Assembly (NCBI GenBank): GCA_014879445.1
Contig: JACSSC010000024.1
Location: 62,001-126,000 of the forward strand
Origin: Candidatus Competibacteraceae bacterium
Lineage (GTDB): Bacteria; Bacteroidota; Bacteroidia; CAIKAF01
Length of the DNA stretch: 64,000 nucleotides
Direction: 5' to 3'
The number at the start of each line of letters is the position of its first letter. Positions within the stretch are counted from its first letter, which is position 1. The position numbers and the translations under genes are program-made. Under the pieces are notes generated by a model. That model searched no databases, was not told the origin of the DNA, and saw only the letters and a list, made by a program, of their open reading frames with translations. Shown piece by piece: positions 51,690 through 60,976 of this stretch.

Positions 51690-52985
51690 ATGGATATTCC
51701 CAAATATGATCTGATTGAAGAACTGAAATGGAGAGGTATGGTACAGGATATCATGCCCGGCACGCAGGACTTTCTCAACCAACACATCACCACTGGATAT
51801 ATCGGCTTCGATCCTACTGCCGAATCACTTCATATCGGAAGTTTAGTACAAATTATTCTGCTTATGCATTTGCAGCGTGCCGGACATATTCCCATTGCAT
51901 TGGTGGGCGGCGCTACAGGTATGGTCGGCGACCCCTCCGGCAAAAGCGAAGAACGTAACCTGCTCGACAACCATAGCTTACAACGAAATGTTTTGGGCGT
52001 GAAAAATCAACTCCAAAAATTTCTCGACTTCAATCATCCCGACACACCCGCTCTTTTTGCCAATAATTATGACTGGTTTAAAGATATGGGATTCCTACAG
52101 TTTATTCGCGATGTCGGTAAACATATTACAGTCAATTATATGATGGCGAAAGATTCTGTGAAAAAACGCCTCGAATCAGGCATCTCATATACAGAGTTCA
52201 GCTATCAACTCCTTCAGGGATACGACTTCTACTGGCTCCACACTCACAAAAATTGTCATCTCCAAATGGGCGGCGCCGACCAATGGGGTAATATGACAAC
52301 AGGCACCGAACTAATTCGCCGACTCGGTGGTGCCGATTGTTTTGCATTCACTACGCCCCTCATTACCCGTGCTGATGGCGGCAAGTTCGGCAAAACTGAA
52401 AAAGGAAATATCTGGCTCGACCCTTCTCTCACTTCACCATACGAATTCTACCAGTTCTGGCTCAATACTTCCGACCAAGATGCCGAAAAATATATCCGCA
52501 TTTTTACTTTCTTGCAACGCTCCCAAATCGAAGACATCATCACCGAACACCAATCAAATCCTCACCTGCGAATCCTACAAAAAAAATTAGCAGCCGAAGT
52601 CACACAAATGGTACATTCCAGTCACGACCTCCATACCGCTATCGCTGCTTCCGATATCCTCTTTGGTAAAGCTACAAATGAGCAAATTAAATCGCTCGAT
52701 GAACATACGCTACTCTCCGTCTTTAATGGCGTGCCTCACTATCAAATCCCAATGCAGATTATCAATCAAAATACATCGGTTACCGATTTGCTTGCCGTGC
52801 ACACTTCCATCTGCGCATCTAAAGCCGAAGCCAAACGTCTTCTACAATCTAATGCCATCAGCATTAATAAAGAAAAGATTGACGAATCAACCATCATTAA
52901 TCAAGATATTCTCCTCAATCATGCTTACATGGTTGTTCAAAAAGGTAAAAAAGATTATCACCTTATCATTGCCATGCCAGCATAA
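51690..52985 (+). CDS. tyrS: Tyrosyl-tRNA synthetase
   Basis: The 431-residue class I synthetase starts at MDIPKYDLIEELKWRGM. Upstream Mets at 51639, 51681 and 51684 are possible; 51639 would add a hydrophobic 17-residue leader out of place in a cytosolic enzyme. It has YIGFDPTAESLHIGSLV (HIGH-like HIGS), the tyrosine-binding GGADQWGNMTTG, the KMSKS-like KFGKTEKG and a C-terminal S4 domain (TSICASKAEAKRLLQSNAISI). It charges tRNA-Tyr and is divergent from the antiporter gene. Confidence 0.96.
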   Translation: MDIPKYDLIEELKWRGMVQDIMPGTQDFLNQHITTGYIGFDPTAESLHIGSLVQIILLMHLQRAGHIPIALVGGATGMVGDPSGKSEERNLLDNHSLQRNVLGVKNQLQKFLDFNHPDTPALFANNYDWFKDMGFLQFIRDVGKHITVNYMMAKDSVKKRLESGISYTEFSYQLLQGYDFYWLHTHKNCHLQMGGADQWGNMTTGTELIRRLGGADCFAFTTPLITRADGGKFGKTEKGNIWLDPSLTSPYEFYQFWLNTSDQDAEKYIRIFTFLQRSQIEDIITEHQSNPHLRILQKKLAAEVTQMVHSSHDLHTAIAASDILFGKATNEQIKSLDEHTLLSVFNGVPHYQIPMQIINQNTSVTDLLAVHTSICASKAEAKRLLQSNAISINKEKIDESTIINQDILLNHAYMVVQKGKKDYHLIIAMPA

Positions 52986-53068
52986 ATTATTTCGCGCTCC
53001 CACTCTTCCCGCCAATCTCTTAATCTGCATTTTAATTCTGTTTTTATAACTATTTATCTTGTATCATT

Positions 53069-53180
53069 GGGCGCCCGCCCCGCGCTTTCAGCTGCGGGTC
53101 GCCGGGCTATCCAGGGCTTTGCTTCGCTACGGTGCTACGCACCGCTGCCTTTAGGCAGCGCCCTTTCTATCCCTGCCGCT
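53069..53180. repeat. G+C-rich palindromic intergenic repeat element
   Basis: A sharply bounded G+C-rich block starts at GGGCGCCCGCCCCGCGC and ends near CCCTGCCGCT. It contains GGTGC-TAC-GCACC (53131-53143) directly followed by CGCTGCC-TTTA-GGCAGCG (53143-53160). Elements with this wording are scattered through many Bacteroidota genomes between convergent genes; only one copy is visible here, so its repeat nature rests on prior knowledge. Confidence 0.6.
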
Positions 53181-53299
53181 AAACAACCCACACAATTACC
53201 CTAACCTCCAACAGCCCATTACTTCATTCGCAATCAATTTTTTGTTAGCTCAAGCCCAATCACACGAATTCCACTTTCATCCTCATACATTTGCCCCAA

Positions 53300-53454
53300 A
53301 ATCGAGAGAGTGAGCATCGCAAAAAACCTGTTTGAACGAAGAATATCGTAGTGAGTTTTTTTTCGCAGTGTAAAGACACGTAGATTTTCGTAATCCAAGC
53401 GACAAATGTATGCAGCAGGATTTTTTTGCGTTACTTTTTTCTATAAAAAGTAAC
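53300..53454. repeat. Second intergenic element ending in a perfect hairpin
   Basis: The stretch with CGAACGAAGAATATCG-type wording, then GCAGCAGGATTTTTTTGCG, ends in GTTACTTTTT-TCTAT-AAAAAGTAAC (53430-53454), a perfect 10-bp stem. Similar GCAGCAGGATTTTT...GTTACTTTTT sequences recur between genes in Bacteroidota. The hairpin could act as a bidirectional terminator for tyrS and the convergent cargo gene. Confidence 0.5.
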
Positions 53455-53556
53455 ATCAACACCCATATTATACAAAGCCCTACATAATGTGTTTATTTGA
53501 TTTAAGTATAACGAGTTTTGGGCAAAATTTAATGGGGCTTTACGCAACAAGATGCG

Positions 53557-56500
53557 TTATCGTTGCAGAACCATCAATCGAGTTTGTTTACGCTCGTCGC
53601 GATAATGCACAGCAATTTCATATACGCCACCGGCCCATGCTGTAGTTGCCAAGTACACATTATTTACTCCGGGCTGCAATGCTATTTGCTGTTCTGAAAC
53701 AATTTGACCTCGCATATTGCTTACTGTAATAAATGCTTCGCCACTTTGAGGCACTATCACGTGGAGTGAAGCATGATCTGTAGCAGGATTGGGGAATGGG
53801 GGCAACACATAAAACCCGCTTTCAAGTGGCACACAAAGCGTACGATTAAATACTGAATCATTTACCACGCCTGTAACCGTACCAATACGCATACAGCAAA
53901 GCAATGAACCCTCCACCATCTGCAATTGATATGTTGCCTGATATGCCAGCGTATTACCGATATACAAATTTCCGTTCCAGTTTTCTAATGCCGGTTGTGC
54001 ACCTTGTATATAGCTTTCTATTTGCATAGTGGTGATGGTAACGGTGCTCAGGTTTTGTATATGTGCCGAAAAGCCCACATAGCCATTGTTCTCCGTACAT
54101 TGCAAATCAGAAAAATCAATCTCAAAAACCGGTGTTACCACATTCACAATTTTGCTGCTGCTGTCGGTGCATCCATTGTTGTCGGTGGCATACAACATTA
54201 CGTTGTATAAGCCGGGCTGTGTATAAGTATGAGCAAAGGCCGTTCCTGTTTCCATATAGCCATCGCCTAAATTCCATAATAACTGGGTAGCAGATGCTGA
54301 TCCGCTATACGTGAATGTGCAGGCGAGTGGGGGGGGGCCTACCTGAGGTGTTGCCGTAAATTGTGCAATTGGCGGTGATTGTATCAGCACTTGTGTTTTG
54401 GCGCTATCGGTACAGTTATCGGCGCTGGTAACAATAAGTCGCACTTGCTTCCATCCCGATGTGGCAGATGATAACAATTGCGGATTGGAGCTTCCTATCG
54501 GCTGTCCGTTGATGCTCCATTGCCATAGGTTAGGCGCTGTATTGCTATACAACGAATTGTCGGTAACAGAATACAACACATCTCTACAAAGCGTATCATC
54601 AGGCAACGAAAAGGCGGCATCCACAAACTTATTGATGTGCAGTGTATCGGTAAATACATGTCGGCATCCATTGTCGGTGCTAACTATCAGTTGTACGGGA
54701 TAATTGCCGGCTTGCGTAAAAGTAAAAGACGGATTGATGATAGAAGAAGAGTCGTTGGCCGGAGTATGAAAATACCATTTATATCCTGTAATGTTGAGTG
54801 GAAAACCGGCAAAGCTGGTATTGGTAAACTGCACCTGATCGTTGAGGCATTGCTTATTAACCGTAAAACCGGCCGTGGCGGATTGTTTGATTTGCACCTG
54901 TCGTATAATGGTATCGCTGCATCCGGTTGAAGAAGTAACGACCAATTGCACTTGATAAAAACCCGGTGCAGGATAACTGAAAGTAGGATTGGAGATGTTA
55001 GCCGTATCGCCAAAAGAAGACGCTAAACCAAAATCCCAGTGCCAAGCTGAAAGTGAGCCCGCCTGTGGCAGGGAATTGTCGGCAAATAGTGCCAAACCGC
55101 GTTCGCAACTGTCGAGTACTGCAAAATGGGCTTGAGGGCGTTGTATGATATTGACAAGAATGGTAGTGTCGTTGCTGCATCCCACATCGGTGGTAATACT
55201 AAGCTGCACGGGATAAGTGCCCGGCCCCGGAAACAACAATGACGGATGCTGCACCGATGAAGGAGGCCCAGCCAACCCAAAATCCCAGTTCCATTGTTGA
55301 ATCACATCGCCTGAAGTACTTTGATCGGTGAATTGTGTAGGATAATCAGCGCATAACTGTTGTGCTTGAAACTGAACGGTGGGCGCATTCCCCACAATAG
55401 TAACCAAAATGGTATCAACGGCATTACATCCGTTGGCATTCATCACAACAACCGAATAATTGCCCGAGTTGTTGACAACAATTTGCGGACTTGTAGCGCC
55501 TGTATTCCATAAAAACGAAACCGACTCCGATTCTCCACTCAACAATCCCAAAGTATTTCCGTTGCACATTGAGCTATCAGGGCCTAAACTAACCCCTGCC
55601 GGAAAAGGGTCTTCACCGATATAGAGCAAAGGCGATGTTCTTGAACAGCCGTTTGTATCTAAAACACTAACCGAATAAACACCCGGTGTATTGATTACAA
55701 TGCTGTCGGCAGTATGGCCGTTCGACCAAAGGAAAGTATATGGATTGCCACCAAGTCCGGTATTCCATGTCAGTGAATCGCCCGGACAATATAGCAGAGA
55801 AGTAGGGGTTTGAATTTGCGGATAATCAATCACAATAGTATCCGACGATACAAAGCCAAAAATATCAGTAACCTGCACCCAGTATGTACCCGACTGATTT
55901 ACGTTGATGCTCTCGGTAGTAGCCCCATTCGACCAAAGGAAAGAAGTAAATCGCGTACCGGCCGAAAGCGTGATGTCGCAGAATGAATATATCAACGGAT
56001 TTGCCCCTAGATTAACTGGAGGTGCATATCGTGAACGCAAATACGCTTCAAGCATCGAACGATTACTGCTGTTTAACTGGTTATCAAAAACAATAATTTC
56101 AGCCATTTCACCTTGTAACGAACCACTGCCAATCGAAAGATTGTTCAGTATAAAGCCGGATGATTGAACAGATGAGGAATATGGAATATTTGTACCATTG
56201 ATTCGTAAGAAAGTAGAAGCGGCTGCCGCATCTCCATTAAGCCAACTTAGATTATGAAATTGATAAATACCTGTAGGTTGCAAGCCCGAGAAATAGCGAT
56301 AATTCGAACCGGCCAAATATAAAATAGGTCTTAAACTAATAAAATTAACATGATAGCCGGAGCCAAATCCAAAGAACTCATTGTTGACGGAATTTCCTTT
56401 GCACACCATAAAAATTTCGGTATTTAGCAATCCAAGATTCGGAGTATTGAGAATATCATTTCCATCAAAAGCAATGGAAGGGTGTTGGTTTAATGAAGCT

Positions 56501-57000
56501 ACGGCATTTGTCAATAATGGTTTTGAAGTTGAAACCGTTTGTATTGCATGATTTGCATTACCCGACAAATCATTCCACTGCTCAACCTTATTCAATCCGT
56601 CAACCTGGACACCTGTGTCGGCACGAACCCAAAATGAAAGACCCAGCGATGGAAGATCAGCTATAGTAAATGACCTAATATTACTTGTTGTACCGTCATT
56701 ACCCGAATTGAAATGTGGTGTTATTCTCCAGTAATAGGTTTGTGCTGATAAAGCAAGAAGCGTTGTGTCGGTTTGATATACCTGAAATAAAGTGGATGAT
56801 ACAAATCCATAATTAGTAGCTATTTCAAATTTATAATATAAAACATCGGCTAAAGCATCCCATTGAAAAAATACACTTTGTTCGGATTGCACATGATTGG
56901 AATTGGGATATACCAACCCAACGGTTTGCGATGAGGAACGATGCGTAGCAAAAATGATGAGGATACAAACAAGTAACCTTTTTTTCAGGATTATTGACAT
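53557..57000 (-). CDS. Large secreted PKD-repeat protein with T9SS type A sorting domain
   Basis: Start chosen at ATG 57000 (MSIILKKRLLVCILIIF), giving a signal peptide (SSSQ/TVGL) and about 1,147 residues. An N-terminal fibronectin-like segment (VQSEQSVFFQWDALADVLYYKFE) is followed by a concanavalin/LamG-like domain (about 120-340: LGLSFWVRADTGVQVDGLNKV and LNTPNLGLLNTEIFMVC). Then come about nine PKD-type Ig repeats (several with TFLWSNGATTES or GDVIQQWNWDFG wording). The C-terminal 75 residues form a type A sorting domain: FPNPATDHASLHV, GEAFITVSNMRGQ and GGVYEIAV ending RLMVLQR. It should be exported by T9SS and anchored to the surface; the ligand is unknown. Confidence 0.92.
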   Translation of the reverse strand: MSIILKKRLLVCILIIFATHRSSSQTVGLVYPNSNHVQSEQSVFFQWDALADVLYYKFEIATNYGFVSSTLFQVYQTDTTLLALSAQTYYWRITPHFNSGNDGTTSNIRSFTIADLPSLGLSFWVRADTGVQVDGLNKVEQWNDLSGNANHAIQTVSTSKPLLTNAVASLNQHPSIAFDGNDILNTPNLGLLNTEIFMVCKGNSVNNEFFGFGSGYHVNFISLRPILYLAGSNYRYFSGLQPTGIYQFHNLSWLNGDAAAASTFLRINGTNIPYSSSVQSSGFILNNLSIGSGSLQGEMAEIIVFDNQLNSSNRSMLEAYLRSRYAPPVNLGANPLIYSFCDITLSAGTRFTSFLWSNGATTESINVNQSGTYWVQVTDIFGFVSSDTIVIDYPQIQTPTSLLYCPGDSLTWNTGLGGNPYTFLWSNGHTADSIVINTPGVYSVSVLDTNGCSRTSPLLYIGEDPFPAGVSLGPDSSMCNGNTLGLLSGESESVSFLWNTGATSPQIVVNNSGNYSVVVMNANGCNAVDTILVTIVGNAPTVQFQAQQLCADYPTQFTDQSTSGDVIQQWNWDFGLAGPPSSVQHPSLLFPGPGTYPVQLSITTDVGCSNDTTILVNIIQRPQAHFAVLDSCERGLALFADNSLPQAGSLSAWHWDFGLASSFGDTANISNPTFSYPAPGFYQVQLVVTSSTGCSDTIIRQVQIKQSATAGFTVNKQCLNDQVQFTNTSFAGFPLNITGYKWYFHTPANDSSSIINPSFTFTQAGNYPVQLIVSTDNGCRHVFTDTLHINKFVDAAFSLPDDTLCRDVLYSVTDNSLYSNTAPNLWQWSINGQPIGSSNPQLLSSATSGWKQVRLIVTSADNCTDSAKTQVLIQSPPIAQFTATPQVGPPPLACTFTYSGSASATQLLWNLGDGYMETGTAFAHTYTQPGLYNVMLYATDNNGCTDSSSKIVNVVTPVFEIDFSDLQCTENNGYVGFSAHIQNLSTVTITTMQIESYIQGAQPALENWNGNLYIGNTLAYQATYQLQMVEGSLLCCMRIGTVTGVVNDSVFNRTLCVPLESGFYVLPPFPNPATDHASLHVIVPQSGEAFITVSNMRGQIVSEQQIALQPGVNNVYLATTAWAGGVYEIAVHYRDERKQTRLMVLQR

Positions 57001-57005
57001 AAAGT

Positions 57006-57013
57006 CAAAGTTA
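57006..57013 (-). promoter_or_regulatory. -7 element 5 nt before the T9SS cargo ATG
   Basis: The minus strand reads TAACTTTG, a TAnnTTTG match 5 nt before the ATG at 57000. It supports this start and suggests a very short or absent leader. Confidence 0.4.
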
Positions 57014-57070
57014 TGGAAAATTAAAACAAATAACATACACTACTAAAAAACGGGAACAAATAAAAAATTT

Positions 57071-57078
57071 TAGATTTG
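57071..57078 (+). promoter_or_regulatory. -7 promoter element of the polysaccharide operon
   Basis: TAGATTTG matches TAnnTTTG 15 nt before the ATG at 57094. The TTG at 57076 lies inside it and is excluded as a start. Confidence 0.55.
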
Positions 57079-57093
57079 TACAAACAGTCAAGG

Positions 57094-58431
57094 ATGAGTA
57101 GTCCCTCCAAAAGTATTATATTCACCATGCTCACACAAATTCCCACACAAATTTTGGGGATTATTTGCGGTGTTTTTATTACACGAATGCTGGGGCCTGA
57201 GGGTAGGGGAGTGTATGCTATCTTTTACGCCGATATTGCACTTTTTTCAACAATACTTGGTTTTAGTATCAACACGGCGATAACTCATTTCAAGGCAAGT
57301 AATTTTTTTCCGGAAAAGACACTGATCTCTGTTAGTATTTTATTTTCAATTGTTACTATACTTTTGAGTTTTGCGCTGTTAATCATTTGGCTCAACCTTC
57401 CTATAGCCGATTTGCTTTTCCCGTCTGAGCATATCTCATGGACATACTTATTGCTTTTCTCCATATTCATTATTCTTGGTCAATTAAATACCCTATATGC
57501 CGCATTTTTTCAGGGTGCCAGAAAGTTTGATGTTGTAAATAAAGTGTTGCTTCTAAACAGCATATACAACTTAATTATTTTTGGAATAGCTTTTATTATG
57601 CATCATTACATGCTACTTAGCATCGGAGTAACCCAAGTATTATTTATGGCCGGTTTGGTGCTGTTGCTTAATGCATTTCAATGGCATGTTCATTATAGAA
57701 AACATTTCACATATCAAATTAATTTGCGTGTCAAGTGGCAAACCGAAATCAAGCCATTTTTTGCATTTATGGGATTAGGGCATTTATCTAGTGTGATTAA
57801 TTTTTTTAATTATCGTTTGGTCTTGTGGGTATTGGCCTATTATCTCGACCACCAACAGATTGGAATTTTTTCGTTAGGTGCCGGCTTGGCTCAGTTGATT
57901 GATTTTATTTCAATCCCATTAGCACAAGTTTTAATGCCGTATCTAAGTGCTGAAACTGCTGAAAACAGATGGCCTATGTTTGTTAAATATGCTCGTTTGC
58001 ATTTCTCCATTGTGCTTGTTCTGGGTGCATTAAGCGTGTTGATTGCCGTACCCCTCATACCTGTCGTGTATGGCGTGGCTTTTGCCCAGTCAGCTCATGT
58101 CTTTTATATGATAGTGGGAGGCGTGATATTGGCCACTCAAACTCGTCAAATTGCCGTCTTTTTTATCTCATCCGGGAAAATTCGTCTTAACTTATATGCT
58201 ACCATCACAGGTTTCCTTCTCACATTCGGTTTCAATATTTGGCTCGTAAGGGATTATGGAATTTATGGCGGGGCCATTGCACAAACCATTACTTATTCAG
58301 GTATTTTTTTGTTTGTATATCTGGCTTTGATTAACTTTACCAAATGCAATACCCTAAATATATTTTTTGTGAACCGTGCCGACATAGAATATGCAAAACA
58401 ACGACTTAAACAGAAAACAAGAAGAGATTGA
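57094..58431 (+). CDS. Polysaccharide flippase (MATE/Wzx-like)
   Basis: The 445-residue protein has about 12 membrane helices and the Wzx/RfbX pattern: FTMLTQIPTQILGIICGVF at the start, RMLGPEGRGVYAIFYADIALF, and RDYGIYGGAIAQTITYSG near the end. It would flip undecaprenyl-linked oligosaccharide across the inner membrane. It heads a plus-strand operon in which successive genes overlap by 4-41 nt. Start at ATG 57094, selected by the -7 element at 57071-57078. Confidence 0.9.
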   Translation: MSSPSKSIIFTMLTQIPTQILGIICGVFITRMLGPEGRGVYAIFYADIALFSTILGFSINTAITHFKASNFFPEKTLISVSILFSIVTILLSFALLIIWLNLPIADLLFPSEHISWTYLLLFSIFIILGQLNTLYAAFFQGARKFDVVNKVLLLNSIYNLIIFGIAFIMHHYMLLSIGVTQVLFMAGLVLLLNAFQWHVHYRKHFTYQINLRVKWQTEIKPFFAFMGLGHLSSVINFFNYRLVLWVLAYYLDHQQIGIFSLGAGLAQLIDFISIPLAQVLMPYLSAETAENRWPMFVKYARLHFSIVLVLGALSVLIAVPLIPVVYGVAFAQSAHVFYMIVGGVILATQTRQIAVFFISSGKIRLNLYATITGFLLTFGFNIWLVRDYGIYGGAIAQTITYSGIFLFVYLALINFTKCNTLNIFFVNRADIEYAKQRLKQKTRRD

Positions 58432-59122
58432 GCATTATTACGATGAATATGTAAAACGACAAGCCCATGTGGGCACAAATCGCCGACATTATTCAATCAT
58501 TGAAAAACTTAAACTTGCAGGTCTGAAACCTACCGATCAGGTGCTCGAAATCGGCTGTGGCATTGGTACTCTCTCCGGATTGTTGATTAAACTATTACCT
58601 AAAGGTACATTGCTTTCAATGGATATTAGCAACGCAAGTATCTCTTATGCCAAAGATACTTATCAGCACCATCATAATCTCAATTTTATTCATGCCGATG
58701 CTTCAGATTATGATTTTGGAAGCCAAATATATCAGGCAATTGTATTGCCTGATGTACTGGAACATATTCCCTTGGCTCTGCATAGTCGCTTATTTGCCAA
58801 ATTGTCTCAAGTACTGCATCCTGATGGATTTATGTTTATTCATATCCCCAACCCATACTATTTGAAATGGTGCCATGATAATAGACCTGATTTATTACAA
58901 ATTATTGACCAACCTATTACTACTGATTTGCTTGTTGCCAATACCTACCCTCATGGATTTTATATCGAAAAATTAGTGTCTTATGCCATCTGGGTGCAGG
59001 CCCATGATTATCAATATATCATTATGCGAAAAAACGGGTGGCAGGATTTCTCTAAATCAATTCAAGAACCACTATCTTTGTTTGAAAAATTAAAATATAA
59101 ATGGAATGAATGGCGCCGGTAA
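58391..59122 (+). CDS. Class I SAM-dependent methyltransferase
   Basis: The 243-residue protein has a seven-strand methyltransferase core: motif I VLEIGCGIGTLSGLL (about residue 52), motif II LLSMDISNASI and motif post-I YQAIVLPDVLEHIP. A C-terminal tail PLSLFEKLKYKWNEWRR resembles membrane-associated sugar methyltransferases. It overlaps the flippase gene by 41 nt and the following glycosyltransferase by 17 nt. It probably methylates a sugar or lipid-linked intermediate of the polysaccharide; the target is unknown. Confidence 0.9.
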   Translation: MQNNDLNRKQEEIEHYYDEYVKRQAHVGTNRRHYSIIEKLKLAGLKPTDQVLEIGCGIGTLSGLLIKLLPKGTLLSMDISNASISYAKDTYQHHHNLNFIHADASDYDFGSQIYQAIVLPDVLEHIPLALHSRLFAKLSQVLHPDGFMFIHIPNPYYLKWCHDNRPDLLQIIDQPITTDLLVANTYPHGFYIEKLVSYAIWVQAHDYQYIIMRKNGWQDFSKSIQEPLSLFEKLKYKWNEWRR

Positions 59123-60338
59123 AAAACTTGTGCTATTTACTGCCGAATTCCCTTTCGGAAACAAAAGCGAAACTTTTCTTGAAACTGAAATCCCTTTTCT
59201 TGCCAAGTACTTCGACCAAATTACCATTGTGCCTTCACATGCTTCAACCTCTATTCGTGATTTGCCTAAAAACATAATCATCAACCGAGCACTGGCCGAT
59301 GCCGACTACTCACGTAGTGAAAAAATCAAAATCCTTTTTGCCAATTTATTTCTTGTCATTCGAATATTGTTTAGCGAATGCAAGATAAAAGGTTTCGGTA
59401 CAATCATAACTAATATAAAACATTATTTTGATACCATTGGGATGCAGCTGATAAAAGCTGATATCATTTCAGGAATGCATAAATATAAAAACAGAGAAAT
59501 GGTGATGTATGATTATTGGTTTCAAAATTCTACCTTGGCATTAGCTGTACTTAAAGAAAAAAATATAATTAGAAATTTTATCAGCAGAGGGCATGGTTAT
59601 GACATATATGATGAACGTAACTTGCCGGTTGGTATCATGTTTCGCGAATGGATTATGCAGAGAATTCATGCCGTTTTCATAGTTAGCCAACATGGGGTTG
59701 ATTATTTCAGCAACCAACTACGCACAGATAGTTTGCGCAATAAAGTTAAATTATCACGACTAGGTGTGAGCAAACCACACAAACGTCCTATGCAAACTTT
59801 TGGAGAAAAAAAAATGATTGTGAGTTGCTCCAGTTTACTTCCCTTTAAACAAGTTGAGCGCATTCCATTAGCCCTTGCCAAATGCAAATCCCCTATTCAT
59901 TGGATTCACTTTGGCGATGGAATAACTAGAAATGAGGTAGAAAAAAACAGCATCCTACTTCCAAAATATATTACATTCGAATTGAAAGGACATATGAACA
60001 ATGAAGAGATTATTCATTTCTACCAGAATCATTCAGTTAACTTATTCATCTCATTAAGCACGTCAGAAGGATTGCCCGTATCAATGATGGAAGCGCAGAG
60101 TTTTGGTATTCCAATCCTAGCCTACCCTATAGGGGGAATACCTGAACTGGTAATTCCCAATCTTACAGGATTTTTGCTTGAAGAGAATTTCACCGATGAA
60201 GAAATCTGTCAGCGTATAAATGAAATGTTATCCTACAATTTCGACAGAAATCAAATTGTAGACTATTTTAATCGTAATTTTAACGCTGAGGTGAATTACA
60301 CTAATTTTATCCACGAACTATGCTCCTCAGAAGAATAA
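59106..60338 (+). CDS. Glycosyltransferase family 4-like protein
   Basis: The 410-residue protein has the GT-B fold: an N-terminal domain opening KKLVLFTAEFPFGNKSETFLETE, and a C-terminal domain with MIVSCSSLLPFKQVERIP, the donor-site motif SLSTSEGLPVSMMEAQSFGIPILAYPIGGIPEL and the E(x7)E-type helix. It transfers a sugar to the growing polysaccharide repeat; the sugar is unknown. It overlaps both neighbours. Confidence 0.93.
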   Translation: MNGAGKKLVLFTAEFPFGNKSETFLETEIPFLAKYFDQITIVPSHASTSIRDLPKNIIINRALADADYSRSEKIKILFANLFLVIRILFSECKIKGFGTIITNIKHYFDTIGMQLIKADIISGMHKYKNREMVMYDYWFQNSTLALAVLKEKNIIRNFISRGHGYDIYDERNLPVGIMFREWIMQRIHAVFIVSQHGVDYFSNQLRTDSLRNKVKLSRLGVSKPHKRPMQTFGEKKMIVSCSSLLPFKQVERIPLALAKCKSPIHWIHFGDGITRNEVEKNSILLPKYITFELKGHMNNEEIIHFYQNHSVNLFISLSTSEGLPVSMMEAQSFGIPILAYPIGGIPELVIPNLTGFLLEENFTDEEICQRINEMLSYNFDRNQIVDYFNRNFNAEVNYTNFIHELCSSEE

Positions 60339-60976
60339 AGAACCGCATCTACTTGCTGGTGAAGAAATGGCACCTCAATCAATCCTATAGGGATGTGAAT
60401 GCTTCTGTGCATCCAAGCGTTATGATAGAAAGAGTTGAGTTACATGGAAAAGTGACCATTGAAGAAAAATGCAAAATACACCAAGCGGTGTTAAGCGGGT
60501 CTATTCATATTGGACGATATACAAGTTTATGGGGTCCCAACATTCAGGTACTTGCACACAACAACCCTATCACTATCGGGAATTTCTGTTCCATCGCCAG
60601 GGACGTAACCATTCAGGAATACTTTCATGACCATTCGAAACTAACAACGTATTTTATTGGAAGGAACGTATTTGGTCAACCCATCGAACACGAAGTGGTT
60701 TCCAAGGGACCCATTTCAATTGGTCATGATGTATGGATTGGAACGGGTGTTCAAATCATGTCAGGAGTCACTGTAGGAAATGGTGCTGTAATTGCTGCCA
60801 ACTCAACAGTCACAAAAGATGTGCCCCCCTATGCCATTGTTGCCGGAGCTCCGGCAAAAGTGATTAAATTTAGATTTGAACAAGAAAAAATTGACTACAT
60901 ACAAAATTTACAATGGTGGTATTGGCCCCTTGACAAGTTAGTTGAAAACAAACAATTATTTAATAATCAAGCATGA
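60320..60976 (+). CDS. CatB-type hexapeptide-repeat acetyltransferase
   Basis: The 218-residue protein has a left-handed beta-helix of hexapeptide repeats (ISIGHDVWIGTGVQIMSGVTVGNGAVIAANSTVTKDV, PPYAIVAGAPAKVI) and a preceding loop with His (EYFHDHSK) that is the usual catalytic-His region. Acetyltransferases of this type O-acetylate sugars using acetyl-CoA. It overlaps the glycosyltransferase by 19 nt and the aminotransferase by 4 nt. Confidence 0.93.
   Translation: MLLRRIKNRIYLLVKKWHLNQSYRDVNASVHPSVMIERVELHGKVTIEEKCKIHQAVLSGSIHIGRYTSLWGPNIQVLAHNNPITIGNFCSIARDVTIQEYFHDHSKLTTYFIGRNVFGQPIEHEVVSKGPISIGHDVWIGTGVQIMSGVTVGNGAVIAANSTVTKDVPPYAIVAGAPAKVIKFRFEQEKIDYIQNLQWWYWPLDKLVENKQLFNNQA

Larger units (their letters stand above)
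52986..53556. other. 571-bp gene-free spacer between convergent tyrS and the T9SS cargo gene
   Basis: No credible coding frame is seen. It holds a G+C-rich palindromic element (53069-53180) and an A+T-rich element ending in a 10-bp hairpin (53300-53454), described separately. Base composition of the first element is sharply unlike the surrounding DNA. Confidence 0.7.

Noticed and set aside
53995-56167. Several plus-strand and other minus-strand frames of 60-108 codons
   Set aside because: They are shadows of the 1,147-residue secreted protein; low-complexity repeats there leave other frames open by chance.
57076-57093. TTG at 57076 as flippase start
   Set aside because: It lies inside the -7 promoter element at 57071-57078; ATG 57094 is supported.
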